Assembly: GCA_025201365.1 (NCBI GenBank)
Contig: JAIXMF010000018.1
Location: forward strand, 389,388 to 453,387
DNA from: Syncephalis plumigaleata
Lineage: Eukaryota > Zoopagomycota > Zoopagomycetes > Zoopagales > Piptocephalidaceae
DNA length: 64,000 bases
Direction of reading: 5' to 3'
Of the stretch, positions 22,830 to 35,622 are shown piece by piece (position 1 is the stretch's first letter; every line of letters begins with the position of its first letter). Made by a program: the position numbers and the translations under genes. The notes under the pieces are model-generated. The model was not told the DNA's origin. It saw only the letters and a program-made list of their open reading frames with translations, and ran no database searches.

Positions 22830-25173
22830 CTAGACATTGCTGGTCACCTTGTTATCGCGGCCATTGTTGTAGACTCCCGCCGAACAACCTTGACAAATCC
22901 ACGAAGCTGGAATGGCACGTTCATTGATTCTATTACAGTGCATTAGCTCATTTGCAATGATGAACGACCAATAATGATATACTTACCCTACACATCGTCT
23001 ATGAAGAATAAGAGATTGGTTGATGTAATATAAAGTTTGAATGAGTTATTAGATAAAACAAATGGTATACTAACTATTTACTTACCCATGGAACCAACTA
23101 TGACAACGCTGTAATAAATAAGCAAGCAGTTGGTTAGTATGCATACATTGACTCATCATTACTACTACTACTACTACTTACGTCGCAGTCTAGCATTACT
23201 AGTCCGGATTGTCCATCCTTACACACTTGGCAGCATACATCTTCTTCGGCCAGCTGTTGCAATGGCTCAAATCCAAGTGGAGGAGGCAGGATAGGGAGTA
23301 GCATCGAGGATGGCAAACTATTACGCTTACCCATCGACATGCCCAAAGGTGGATAACCCGTGTTATCATTCTACGATAACAATGATCATTCATGTTAATC
23401 GTGCAATCAATACAACGTTGTCTTCCTACTTACTTTGTGCATATTACTGTTTGATGCATATTGCTCGTTATTTGCCTCCATTGCCATAAGTGTAGAGTTA
23501 CGTCGATTGAAGTAGCTACGCTTCATATCCTCGTATTCAACATCACTAATGAATAGACAACGATTAGTTGGCATTTGTCCAGTGATATGGAATAAACCAC
23601 TTACACGATAGATTTACGTTTGCGGAACATTGAAATAGGTTCGAATGAGCTATCGGCATCGCTGCTTGCCAGCAATACAATATCTTGTTCCACTCGAGGT
23701 TCCATCATCTAGTCATGCGTTAGTTATTACATATGAATGGCGTATTATTGTTTTCTTATGCTGTTGCTATAATACTTACCGGTTTCAATGGTTCCTTCTT
23801 GTGTTCCGAATCTAAAAATGGCTGCTGTGCCAAAAACTCATTCTGAGCTTCATTATCCGCCTCCTGTTTTACAGGCTGGATGGTTGTGCATGCATCATTG
23901 CTCGTTGACGTATCTGTAGACTTCTCCGCATGAGATGAGTTACTAGACGTCAACTCCAATGACACGGGAGGTGTCGCGGTCGACTTGGAATGCACGGGCA
24001 TCTCATTAGCAACGGCAGCGGGAGCTGTATTCGCTGTGGGTGGCGTGCCAGCTGCCGATACTGCAGGAGGAGATGTAGGTTGAGAGACGGGCGATGGCGT
24101 GGGAGGTGCTGTTTCCTTTGTGCTCGCGATTGGCGATGCCGATGATGCATCAGTTAACGATGCATTCGAGGAAGATATCGAGCGTCTAGAGCGTTTACCA
24201 GTGCTGGATGGAGGCACATCAGATGCAGCGCTTATTGATGATTTACGATTATTGCTATTGTTATTATTATTAAACTGTATGGTCTGCATACTTGGTCCGG
24301 GTGTTGGTAATGGTGCTCCCGGTTGTGACATGTTGTAGTTGGCATTGGTATGAGGAGGCATATGCTGGTACATTGCCGCTTCATTGTGTTCCGCTGGCAT
24401 ATGACCATATGGTGGTGTCGGATGTTGATGAATATGAGGCGGATGACCATGCAAATGAGGCGAGTGACCAGGCATCGGAGGATAGCCGTAAGGCGATGGC
24501 GGCATAGGTGTATGAGCACAGTTGGGCATGCCATTATTAGCAGCAGCGGCAGCGGCAGCAGCAGCCATGGCAGCCGCATATGGATGCTGTTGATGCTGAT
24601 GTGGATGTGGCTGCGGCGGTTGTGGCTGACTCATCTGCGAAGGATGAGGTGGAGGCTGCTGAGGCATCATTGGACGCGGTGCGTGTGGATGCATTGGATG
24701 TGGCGGCATTTGATGAGCCTGAATATGTTGTTGTGACTGTTGCTGCTGTTGCTGTTGCTGTGTAACGGCCATTAGTGCATTGCGTAAATTCACATTTTCC
24801 ATCTCTACAGCTTCAAGTCGTTTCTTCAATAGATCGATGTATTCCTTTGCTTTCTGCATAATCAATACAGTGGAAGGCTTTTCTAGTTGTAACGTTGGAA
24901 TGATATCGCGTAGCTCATTCAGCTTTTCTTTTTGATGATGTCGTCGCTATTACTACAATTAGCAACAATGATCGATGATGAATATTAGCGTGATACGTAC
25001 CTTCCGTTCTAATTCGTTGTGATTCAATCGCTTGACCTTACTAATAATAACATATGCGTTAGTATCATGCATGGACATAGCATGCTACATTTCATTCGTA
25101 ACACTTACGGTGGCCGAGGCTGTTCCGACGACATATCATCGTCCATATATAAAAGATCATACTCGGAACTCAT
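22830..25173 (-). CDS. bHLH-PHD finger transcription regulator
   Basis: Multi-exon minus-strand gene. After an acidic start (MSSEYDLLYMDDDM) a bHLH region is assembled from three exons: RLNHNELERK, then RRHHQKEKLNELRDIIPTLQ, then a helix MQKAKEYIDLLKKRLEAV with a short coiled continuation. The H-x3-E-R-x-R basic motif is intact, so E-box binding is expected. A long Gln/Pro/His/Ala-rich and Ser/Thr-rich linker follows. The last exons encode a PHD finger: CCQVCKDG, VMLDCDRCHSWFHGRC, WICQGC, giving the full C4HC3 set. Splices link the two parts in frame with ordinary GTAAGT/TAG sites. A nuclear regulator that binds DNA and reads histone tails is inferred. I do not know a named orthologue. Confidence 0.78.
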
Positions 25174-27283
25174 GGTTGTAGAGAGGGGTAGCTGCTTTGA
25201 TGCTAGTAGCAACAAGAATAGATCGAGGAAAAGTAGTGCAAGCTATAATGCTTGTATAGTTATCAGGCAAGTTTATAGGTTTATAGCTTGTTCTCGCGCA
25301 GATAAAAACTACAATGTAGTATAGTAGCTGTGGTTGTTGTTGAAGCACAAACCGACAAAGTGTTTCACCGCACGTGTATATGCGCTAAGGTGAACTCCGC
25401 CAATAGATATACGCTTAGCCAAGGTTTAGCTCGTCAAGAAATCTAGTCTACACGGTAGAGGTAATGTAGACACGCTCGAGATGAAATCAACAATAACAAG
25501 AGATGCAAGGAGGTAGAGAGAGTGAGAGTAAAGAAAAAGAATTGCACGGTAGTAAGAACTGCTTAGCGTCAAGTCAACCCGAAACCAGTTACGTTTTGTA
25601 CGTCTCTCTCTCTGTGCGTGGTGTGCGTGTGCGAGTGTGTGTGTGCAATGGTTACCGACTTTGTGTATATGCGTGTACGTATGCGTGTGTATGTGCGTAC
25701 GACCCTCCGTGCAGATATAAAAAGAATGATAGTTGTATATTTTTAATAAAGCAGCAAGCTATAGTGTCTGTCGTCCCGTTAGAGAAGAATAAGAGTGCAG
25801 TATAGCTAGAGTCTGTACTATCCAGTAGCGACAGTAGGAATTCTAACTAACGAGAGTGAAAGATATATCAGTTAAGAAGATGAATGAGAGACAGAGATCA
25901 GCAATGCTGTCAATAATCAATGCAATGGCAGTAGAAGAAAAGTGCTATCAAGAAAAAAGAAGAAGAGAAGGGATGAGACTGGGGAGGAGGAGGATGCGGA
26001 TAGAAGACGAAAAACGTGTTATATGACTACCGCAAACGAGATGAAATAGATTCGACTAGTGATAGAGCAGGGACACCACAAGTTATGGAAATTCAAAGCA
26101 ACTCTAAAACCACTGGAGAAAAGGGGTAGCACTAGTAGTAGTAGTAGTAACTCAACACACTGATACACGCCACTTGTATATGAATGATGAAACTAGTTTA
26201 GATGGAAAATGAAGAACGTGGCGGTCGGGCGGAAATAGCAAATGGCGAATTGGAGAGGGGAAACCGATAAACAGAATGCAACCTACGATTCTTACGCCCA
26301 TTTATTGGTTTTCATCATGAACATGTGCAGATGAAAGAAAAGGAAAAAACTATCGGAGCTGCGTCTGAGATGGCGTTTACTTTGGAGAATGACTGCTACC
26401 TTATAAGGCAGGAGCATAATGGGCTGGGATAAATATAGCCAAATAGGGCAAAGATAAATTTTCAGTAGCAAGGCTGCTGTAGAGGAGATGCTACTACGGG
26501 GCTAGAAGCGGAGTGCAATTAAGATAGATTCCAGGTGGACTTTCAGGAATAGAAGACAAGCAGGTAAACACCATATTCACAGAGATAATAACAATATAAT
26601 GAATTGATTGCATAGCAGTAAAAAAGAAGATGGTATGATGTGATTGTAAATTGGAGTAGTTCAAATTAGATATGAATCAAGTGTGTATGCAGTCATTTCA
26701 TTAGTAAAAACGTGTAGACTCGAAAGAGTGCATGTAACAATCTATACAAGATGTGGAAGCCTATAGTACGTACATTCGCGTGTATTTGAGACATCAATAG
26801 TATCTGGAATGCAAACAAGTTACAAGTGGCACTAATAGATGAAACATCTGCATAGAGTTTCATATTATTCGAATAGGTTCGTTTTGATGTTTTATGATCA
26901 AGGCAATTGATCTTGTTGACAGCATTAGCAGTACTTGTTTACCGAGCATCCTACTATTGTCGCCTATTAATAAACTAGAAAACAAGGCAATAAGTCGTTT
27001 TACTCGGTAGATATAAATGACGTGTGACATAGTCTGTTTACTTTTTATTTACACTAGCATGTAAAACACAGAACCAGATCCATGGAATAAGCGTTTAAAC
27101 AGTGCTGCAACACAGCAAGTCTGCTTTGGTTGTAGCACAATCATTTAATACTATCACATGCTAGATTGATTAGATATGAATATAAACGAGTACATCTACA
27201 AACTGTAATGAATAACCTATTTTATTACTTGTAAATGTATACATGATGATCACAATGAACTTGCTACGTAGAGAAACCGATAA
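25174..27283. other. 2.1-kb gene-poor region
   Basis: No supported gene, tRNA or repeat family. The part near 25600-25700 is GT-rich; 25860-26300 is purine-rich on the plus strand. Short frames are low-complexity. It probably contains the promoter of the bHLH-PHD gene (a long upstream region fits a regulated factor) and the 3' flank of the CDK8 gene. Confidence 0.4.
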
Positions 27284-29143
27284 TTATCCGTCCATACGCG
27301 GTCTCTTACGTGTTGCATTGGTTGTGGCTAGTAGATTGACAGTGTTAGCGCTACCTGTATTGTTCGTTGATCCCACACTTGTAGTACCGGCATCTTGTCG
27401 TTTGGCAGCCAATGGTGGTAGTGCCTTAACACCCGGACGTTCTTCCTTGGTTAATTTACGCGTTGGATACTTGAATCCTTGATTGGCAAATACACTATAT
27501 ATAACTATAGGGTTAGCATCGAATCATTCTGCTCTACTTGGCATGCTTACTTGGATGTAGGTTTGGGATCCTCGTGAAAGTAAGCATGATCTAGTGCTTG
27601 TTCCGCGAGATACGACGCTCTGGATCGTACTCGAGCATCAGTCGAAGTATATCGTAGCCTTGATCGCTTTTCGAGGAACAAGTCTTCCAATAGGATCTCA
27701 ATGTATTCTCGTGTCTATGACGGTATAATATATTGTCATTTACACTGTGCACTATTGTTTTATTTCCCTCCCTTTATAACTACTGTATGTGCATACTTAC
27801 TCGCGTATCGCGGTTAGATTAGGATATTCTGGCATGTCAGTTACTGCTGGCCATCTGTCAACTATAATTATCATCTTGCTTATTATTATGTTGCATAAAA
27901 CATCTTTCTTTGCTAATGCTTACCTGTCGGTGTGCCCAATACTTCGATTATCTTGCTCACTTGATGCTTTTGGAATGGTGGCGTTTTACGCCATCCATCT
28001 TCACTTCTTCACTCTTGAAGATGGGTCGAAGTGTGAGTAATTCAGCAAAAATACACCTACTGCCCAATATCTATTATTCATTCATTCATTCATTCATTTA
28101 GAGTACAAGCACATTAGCTTATAATTAACACGTCATACATCATCTTTTCTCACCAATTGTAGTCGTATAATGTTTGGAGCCTAATAGCAACTCGGGTGCT
28201 CGATACCATACGGTAACCACTACTCGATCACCATCTGCTAGTGGTAGTAATGGTTGTCGGTATACACGCGCCAAACCCAAATCACCTTTGAATCATAGTG
28301 CGATAGTGTCAATATTTGTCATTCAGCGTGTTGATTATTGCTTACCTATTTTTACGACACCCTTCGTTGTTACTAGAATATTTGCCTGAATAGACATAAT
28401 GCATAGTTATAAGTCATTAATGTATCATGTCTATTGCTTACACACGCACTTACTGGTTTCAATCACGATGTAATATCCAATTCGAATGCAAATAGGATAG
28501 GCCATTTAGTAGTTGCCATAAACATGATTTCACCGTTAGTTCCGGTAATGGTTTGCGCTCTTCATGGCCATGAAATTGTAGAATTTGCTATCATCATAGT
28601 GTTAGTTAGTTCATAATATAAAGATGCTATTGTGGCAGTGAACATACCAAAAGATCATGTTCGGCATACTCCAGTATCATGTAAATGGCATGATTCTCCG
28701 TTAGCACTTCACGTAAAGCCATGATATTGACATGCGATAGTTCACGGCATAACTGACATACGCGTTGAATATACAATATGTTATTAATATCAAGTATTAT
28801 ATCATCATTCCTACGTAATAACAACAATATTATCTACTCACGGCTATTTCACGACAAGCTGACTGCGATATACCCGTGGTTATCTGGCCGCTTTCACCTT
28901 CTTTCTCGACTTTAAACGCTTTAATCGCATACTCACTCTGGTCCGTGCTACATTTGTATATATGTATTATTCGCTGTAAGTAATGAGTTATAGCAGAAAC
29001 GACGTAAGAATACCTGTCGCGTGATCGTGCTTTATAGACACGACCATAAGTGCCAGAGCTAATAAACCGAGAATCTCGTAGCAATCCACAAGTTTCGGTC
29101 GAAGCGCATCTCGTCGCGCTTTATATTTTTGCATTAACTCCAT
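27284..29143 (-). CDS. SSN3: Mediator kinase CDK8 (Ssn3/Srb10)
   Basis: Cyclin-C-dependent kinase of the Mediator CDK8 module, acting on RNA polymerase II transcription in the nucleus. Seen in order: [40 protein letters not shown] (Gly loop), YAIKAFK (catalytic Lys), [11 protein letters not shown] (the SMSACRE helix of CDK8), [24 protein letters not shown], and near the end [48 protein letters not shown], finishing KRPRMDG. The kinase core between is cut by several short introns. Two frame breaks, near 29066 (a T run) and 27618, each need one extra base to restore the conserved sequence and probably reflect consensus errors. Confidence 0.85.
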
Positions 29144-29579
29144 CCCAGTAGTTATGACATGAAATGTACAATACGTGAATAGGGCAATAATCAATGCGTG
29201 AATGAATATATATATATATATATATGTATAGTAAGCGAAAGAACGAAAGAGCGAGAGCGAGAAAGAGAGTGTAAGTCAATAAACGCTATTTGCAAAGTGA
29301 AGGTCAGCTTCATTACTCGTCATATCATTTTGAGGGAAAACTCCTTGATAATTAATGATTGACACGCTACATAATCAATGTATCTTGAATATTCGTATGT
29401 CATATGCAATACAACGAGTATAAAGATGTAGTTACTACTACTTCTGCTACTTCTACTTCTACTTCAAATAGAATGCTAAAGAAACTGGTACAATATCGAT
29501 ACAATAATCTACTCGATTCAAACCATTCATTTATTTGTTGAGATGCCTTCCTTCTTCATACGTGGTGGCATTTCAATCT
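29144..29579. other. Intergenic with (TA)n
   Basis: Flank of the CDK8 start and the Rieske stop. A (TA)n tract lies near 29200-29226, and a purine-rich GAAAGA stretch follows. No gene. Confidence 0.5.
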
Positions 29580-30565
29580 CTAACCAATGACGAGTTTACC
29601 GCCATCAATGGCATATTGAGGAATCTCCAGGTTAAGTGGAGCAGGTCCCTTACGAATACGACCCGAGATGTCGTAGTGACTACCGTGGCAAGGACAGAAC
29701 CAACCGCCGTAGTCGCCTGCATCACCAATTGGTACACAACCAAGATGCGTGCAAATACCAAGCATCACCAGCCATTCTGGTTGTTGAACTCGCGCACTAT
29801 CAGGCTGTGGATCACGTAGTTCTTGCATGCTAACGGAGTTGGCCTCTTCGATATCGGCGGGTGTACGATGACGAATGAACACCGGCTTACCGCGCCATTT
29901 AACAACGACATTCTTGCCTTCGGGAATGGCCGTGAGATCAACTTCAACCTTTGCCAAAGCCAATACATCAGCGGATGCGCTCATGTTAGTTAGAAAGTCG
30001 TGCACGGTGGCTTTAGCGGCGGCCATCGTCAATACACCAGTGGTACCGACCATCATGTAGGCGAAGGCACGCGATGTATCATCACTTGATGTTTTCATGT
30101 AGTCACCAAAGTTTGGTATTTGTGTAGTGCCATCACCGACTGGCGATGATGATGACGAGGATAAGTGACGCTGTTGAACGCCAAATTGATTAATGGCTAC
30201 AATATAAAAGACAGAGAGAAAGACATATACATTAATATACGCGTGGATAAGCTAGCCTCCCCTTTCTTCTTTACAATTCGTATAGATTCATAAGAATCAA
30301 TAGATCTTATCAAATAAATAGTATTACACGTGTACACATTCAGCGATAGTTGTATTCCGCTTATACCTCGATAGTTGTGTATATTCAAAAGCTGTCTTAC
30401 CTGTGATTGCAGTACGGTTTTGTAACAAGCCATCTCGAGTAATCAAGGTACGATTAGCTTGTGATTTAACGGGTTAGTAGCAGCACGCGTTGCATTACGC
30501 AGGGTAGATCCAATGGCCGTAGACACTGAATTGATAGCAGTGCGATTAAGCAAAGGAGTCGCCAT
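29580..30565 (-). CDS. RIP1: Rieske iron-sulfur protein of the cytochrome bc1 complex
   Basis: 2Fe-2S subunit of respiratory complex III in the mitochondrial inner membrane. Two exons. Exon 1 gives a presequence ([20 protein letters not shown], then an Arg-bearing stretch). Exon 2 starts [15 protein letters not shown], with a likely processing region, then one transmembrane helix ([20 protein letters not shown]), and the Rieske fold with [20 protein letters not shown] and PCHGSHYD, supplying the two Cys and two His cluster ligands plus the disulfide Cys pair. The presequence frame breaks near 30463 in a CCC run; one more C would join NP to [20 protein letters not shown] and the splice. The domain itself is intact. 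Confidence 0.93.
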
Positions 30566-30866
30566 GATGAAATAGAAGCGAGAAAGGAGAAGAAAGATCG
30601 GGTAAAGACGGTTGTAGCAAATGTGTGTGCGTGTGTTGATGATGATGTTTAACAAACAAAAATCAAATGCTAACTGTTATCCACACACACACATCTCTAG
30701 ATGCAAATAAAATAATCATCATAATCGGAAAACCACGGAGGCTTTAACAAGAAGTTAAAGTTAAAAAGCAATTCTCATATCTTCTGTATTTCGAGACTTG
30801 TCTCCTACTAGCTTATTCTTATAGATACCATATAACTGAACCGTGTAGTTTACCGACTTTATAGTA
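30566..30866. promoter_or_regulatory. Shared divergent promoter, Rieske / mitochondrial MetRS
   Basis: Only 301 bp separate the start codons of two nuclear genes for mitochondrial proteins pointing away from each other. Core elements for both must lie here or in the leaders. I see AT-rich and CA-repeat sequence but no motif I can assign to a known factor. Confidence 0.55.
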
Positions 30867-33293
30867 ATGCCTCAGATAAATTGGTGGCTGCGTCGTCAGC
30901 CATGGCGTTCCCGTTATGCTTCCCTGTTTTCCTTTACTAAAGCGACTCCGCCACCTCCCTCGTCAACCTCGACTATTCCGGCCGTGCCTGTTCGACGTAA
31001 ACCATTCTACGTAACTACTCCTATATTCTATGTCAATGCAGGTACATGTTGTTATTGTAGTTGTTGTTGTTGTTAGAGATGTCGACATATGAATTCACAA
31101 AGCAATATTTTATAGATCCACATATTGGCCACCTCTACTCGGTGGTTATGGCCGATACAATACGACGATATCAACAATTACAAGGCTGTCCCACTTTATT
31201 AGCAACAGGCACGGATGAACATGGCTTAAAGGTAGGCAATGATATACATAAATACATACATGAATATGTAGATATTTGTATTTATATTGGTTTGGTATGA
31301 ATAGATCCAGCAAGCTGCTCAAAAAGTGCAACTTACACCACAAACACTATGCGATAAGGTGTCGGCTCGATTTAGGGTAAGCGCTAGTTGTTAGAAGATG
31401 CTTCACATAAGCGTCATTAATCAATAGACAATCTATATCTGTATCTACTTCTATCTTTGTAGGATCTTAATGCATCCGCTGATGTTCTAGGCGATGATGT
31501 AGTATTTACACGTACCACCGACGAGTTACATGTTTGTACGGTTAAGAAGCTTTGGGTAATTACCACTAAACGGAATAGGCTGTTTTAGTTATTTCATCGT
31601 AGAATAATACCTATATATCATGTAGCAACGTCTTATGGAAAGCGGACATATTACAAAGGTGTCCATGAAGGCTGGTATTCCGTGTCGGATGAGGCATTCT
31701 ACCTTCCCTCGCAAGTCACGACATCGCAAGATCCAGCGACAGGCAACTCAATAACAGTATGCATTCATGACTAATACAATGTACATTCTCTAACAAGTAA
31801 CAATCGAATTTATCTAGATAGCCATCGAGAGCGGACAACGAGTAGAATGGATACAAGAGGAGAATTACAAATTTAGACTATCCGCCTTTCGTGAACCATT
31901 ACGCCGCTGGTTACAGGATAATCCACAGCGTATGTACCACTACTAGTACTAGTATTACTGTTATGATTAATGTGCATTTATACGTGATGTTAGTTATCTT
32001 GCCTGAATCGCGATATAATGAAGTGTTATCGCATTTATCGCAGGATTTACCGGATCTTTCGATATCACGTCCGCGTAGTCGACTTACCTGGGGTATTCCG
32101 GTACCCGATGACGACAATCACGTCATTTACGTGTGGCTCGATGCGTTGGCCAACTACTTGACAGCAACACGTACTTATAGCAATCAGCAAGGCAACACGG
32201 ATAACACACAAAGTGCATGGCCTGCCAATCTCCATATTGTTGGCAAGGATATCATAAAGTAAGTGTTCATTTTTATTGATTCGCGAAAGTGTAACACCAT
32301 TAACACACACATATACATATGTAATCAGATTTCATGCCATTTACTGGCCAGCATTCCTTATGGCCGCCAATCTACCATTACCACGCCAGATTCTGGCACA
32401 TGCTCATTGGACAATGGCACGACAGAAAATGAGTAAAAGCCGTGGTAATGTGGCTGACCCATTTGCTCTACTAGATAAATACGGATCAGATGCAGTAAGA
32501 TACTTTTTGATGCGTGATGGAGGTATAGCCGATGATAGTGGTAAGATTAACTAGAAGTTATAGTTCATGTATGTATGTAAAAGCCAAACTAATATCGTTA
32601 CTTTTACTGTGTAGATTATAGTGAAGAACTAGTCATGAAACGGTACAAGAAAGAACTGTTAGGTCAATTGGGTAATTTATTATCACGTAGCATATCACCA
32701 ACCCTACTACGTCAAGGTTATGTACCATCACCGCCGCATGTTAATCAGTTACAAACGAGTGACAAGGAGATACGTAGCATACTATTAGAACTATCCCGTG
32801 AGTATATACTACGCACACATATATATATATATATAGTTAGTCAGTATGATTGTCATTACTTACACATTATCTAGATGAGGTGTCTAAGCATTTCGATCAA
32901 TATGAATTCAACAAAGGTTTATCATGTATTGAACAAGCTATCACACATGTAAGTGGAGCATCTTCATAACGTAAATGACTAATCATCATCATCATCATTA
33001 TCATCTATTAGACCAATAAATATTTTACAGATCAGGCACCTTGGACACTTACCGCATCAGAGAATCTATCCGATCATCAACGCTTGGCCACCATCCTATT
33101 CCATACACTAGAGACACTTCGTATAGCGGGTATCCAGTTGCAACCGGTGATGCCCAATAAAATGAACACGCTATTAAATACACTGGGTGTTCCATCGAAT
33201 CAACGTCAATGGCTGGATGCTATATTGATCGAAGAGAAATCCGAACGACAATCTGTACTCCATATGGATACACCTTTATTTTCCAAAATCTAA
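30867..33293 (+). CDS. MSM1: Mitochondrial methionyl-tRNA synthetase
   Basis: Charges mitochondrial tRNA-Met. About ten exons. A basic presequence ([20 protein letters not shown]) precedes [12 protein letters not shown] and [14 protein letters not shown] (HIGH signature, split by an intron), then [66 protein letters not shown], and KMSKSRGNV (KMSKS signature), then [13 protein letters not shown] and an anticodon-binding helical end. The lack of the four-Cys zinc knuckle in the connective peptide and the short length are typical of mitochondrial/bacterial-type enzymes. One frame break near 31647 (ATATTAC, one T short) interrupts [14 protein letters not shown] and looks like a base-calling error. 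Confidence 0.93.
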
Positions 33294-33418
33294 CATTATT
33301 AAATACTAGTTATCTTTTTATTCACTATAACTATGTTTTTTTCTTTCTTTCTTTTTGTTCAATCATGTATACAATAACGTAAAATGGAATATAATGTTTA
33401 TACCAGTCATACTGCCTA

Positions 33419-35407
33419 TTAAGAGTGGGATGCTGCTAATACTACCGGATGACAATCGAGCGTGGATAGATTGATCAAGACAATGAGGCCTGTCTCTGCG
33501 AATGGTGGTAGTAATACGACACGAACACGCTGACCTTGTTCACCCTTCACTAAGCGTGTTGCATACTCGGGCTGATTTCCTACAAAGTAGATGTCAGGGC
33601 ACTCGTCGATAATAAATGGATCCTTATCCTTGAATGGATAACACCCTAGTATAAGAGGTAAGAACTTACATTAGTATGACATTGCTCATTTAGATCAATC
33701 AATCAATTGATCAATCAATTAATTAATATTTACAAAGTGTATCTGGTGTGGTTGGTGCCATATGCTCCATGATAGAGAGTCGACCGCTAGATCCAGTAAT
33801 GACACGTCTTGCACGTATTTACTCGCATCGGTGAGCGGTTGTCCAGCATTACCCAATACTCTAAGCATTGATTAGGTATATACGATTGTAATGCGTGTAA
33901 ACTTACAAATGGTCCTGTACCCTACACCAATGAGGATTGGTGACACAATTCAACGTGGAATATTGCGATGCTTGCGGAATAGAGCAGGATAGATTGGTTG
34001 TTGTGGTAGTGCTAATGTACCTGGATCCGACATGCCTGGCATAATGTCGACATCAATACTGGCACACACTTGTTCGAGGAATCTATCCGCCTGTTGTAAT
34101 GTAGTATCCGTGCTATTATCGTCATCTACTTGCATTGAATTCTGTCGATGTGCACGTCTCTACACGATGATCATCAATAGTTAGCATATATATATATATA
34201 TATATCATATTACTAGCATACCGTTTGCCAGTCATCTTGTTCAACGGTAAGCGGTGTAACTGTATTGCCAGCTATGATGACACGAGTAATATGGCACTGT
34301 CAATTTGATCCTGTAATGCACGATGTTAATTGTGTTTGCAATACTGGTCAAATAAATGCTTACATGATAGGAACCAAGTTCACCACGGAGATATTGCGCT
34401 AACAACTGTGTCTGTAGTACATTCTCCTTATCCGCTCCAATCCATAAACCACTAACTAATGCCAGATATTTAGGGGATTCATTATTATTAGATGATGACG
34501 ATTCCGTATTCGTCGTCACATTGGTGCATGGCGGTAAGCCTGCAAAACACACGTCGGCCACTTCGAATTCGCCCAATGCATTCTCCCGTCCTAGTGCTGC
34601 TATGATAACACCTAATGGATATAGATATATGCATATGTGTGCATGTTGATATACTAATAGATTGATATGCTGACTAGTGATACTTACCACTGATAGGTCG
34701 ATGCTTCTTGAGATAATTACCGCAAAGTATAATACGACCAGAATCATCCTCTAGCAATGCAACATCGTCTTCTCCGTAGTAATGATCACGCATTGGAGGG
34801 ACCAGCACTTTATGCTAATTGAAAGCATACAATTAATCTACGAATAGCTCATACTTAAATGGTGTTGTTGCTTACCTCAGAGCAATATCCTCAGTACATT
34901 CGGTTTAATTTCATGTCCACATAAGTTGTACCCACGATATAGCATAGTTCTCCCGGTTTTACATCCAATATACGTTCCACTAGATGAGGTGAACCTGGCA
35001 ATACAATACACGGCGTTAATTGCCAATAAACACAAATGCATAGCCAATACTTGATAATATGCTAGTCGTGTACCTTTTAGTGATGACCAACGTTGACGAG
35101 CCTGTTCAATAACGTGTGGTTTCAAACGAACCAAACGTTCAAAGTAAATATTGGCATATTGCTGTTTATACGAGCGTTCCTTCAGTAAAAGCTCCTCGCG
35201 TTCTCACTGCACGGATCGTAGTCAGCACTTGCTCGTTGTAGTCCTGACGTAGTGGTCGTCGTGTCTGCATCTGCATCAACACTTGCTAATAAATGGTCTA
35301 TCGGTCTATGATATAACTAGTAAATACTAGGCAAGTGACCGAATATGATCAGCTACTTACATGTCGTTGTGCATAGCTTATAAGGAATCGTTGGGCTCAA
35401 TAGTCAT
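33419..35407 (-). CDS. POL31: DNA polymerase delta subunit 2 (POLD2/Pol31/Cdc1)
   Basis: Regulatory B-subunit of DNA polymerase delta, linking the catalytic subunit to accessory subunits at the replication fork. Seen in order: QRFLISYAQRH, KQQYANIYFERLVRLKPHVI, RQRWSSLKG, a GVIIAALGRENALGEFEVAD segment with CFAGLPPC, YLALVSGLWIG, LLAQYLRGELG, VDIMPGMSDPGTLALPQQPI, YPALFRK, NCVTNPHW, PDIYFVGNQPEYATRLVKG, ending LAASHS. These follow the POLD2 order, including the inactivated phosphoesterase fold. Several introns of 50-80 bp. At least two one-base shifts (in CCC near 35395 and near 35200) split the N-terminal part and need correction before the start can be trusted. Confidence 0.87.
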
Positions 35408-35622
35408 TACAGAAAGGAAAGCAAGAAGGGAAAAAACCAATGAAAATAACGCGTATTTCTTTTTTTTAAGGCACGTTCTTTTCACTGAGTCATCATCATT
35501 TGTTAACATTAATAAATAGTCGTGAGTCTGCCATCCTTTTAGTTTTATGCAATTTCACAGGTGTACTTGCCTTGTTCTACCTTTTTTTATATATAACTGA
35601 TCTCTACTACTAGGAAGACAAA

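Noticed and set aside
24099-24765. Plus-strand frames of up to 128 codons opposite the bHLH-PHD gene
   Set aside because: Shadows of the Gln/Pro/His codons in the real minus-strand gene.
26340-26520. Possible tRNA or structured RNA in the 2-kb gap
   Set aside because: No A/B box pair or cloverleaf could be drawn from the sequence.
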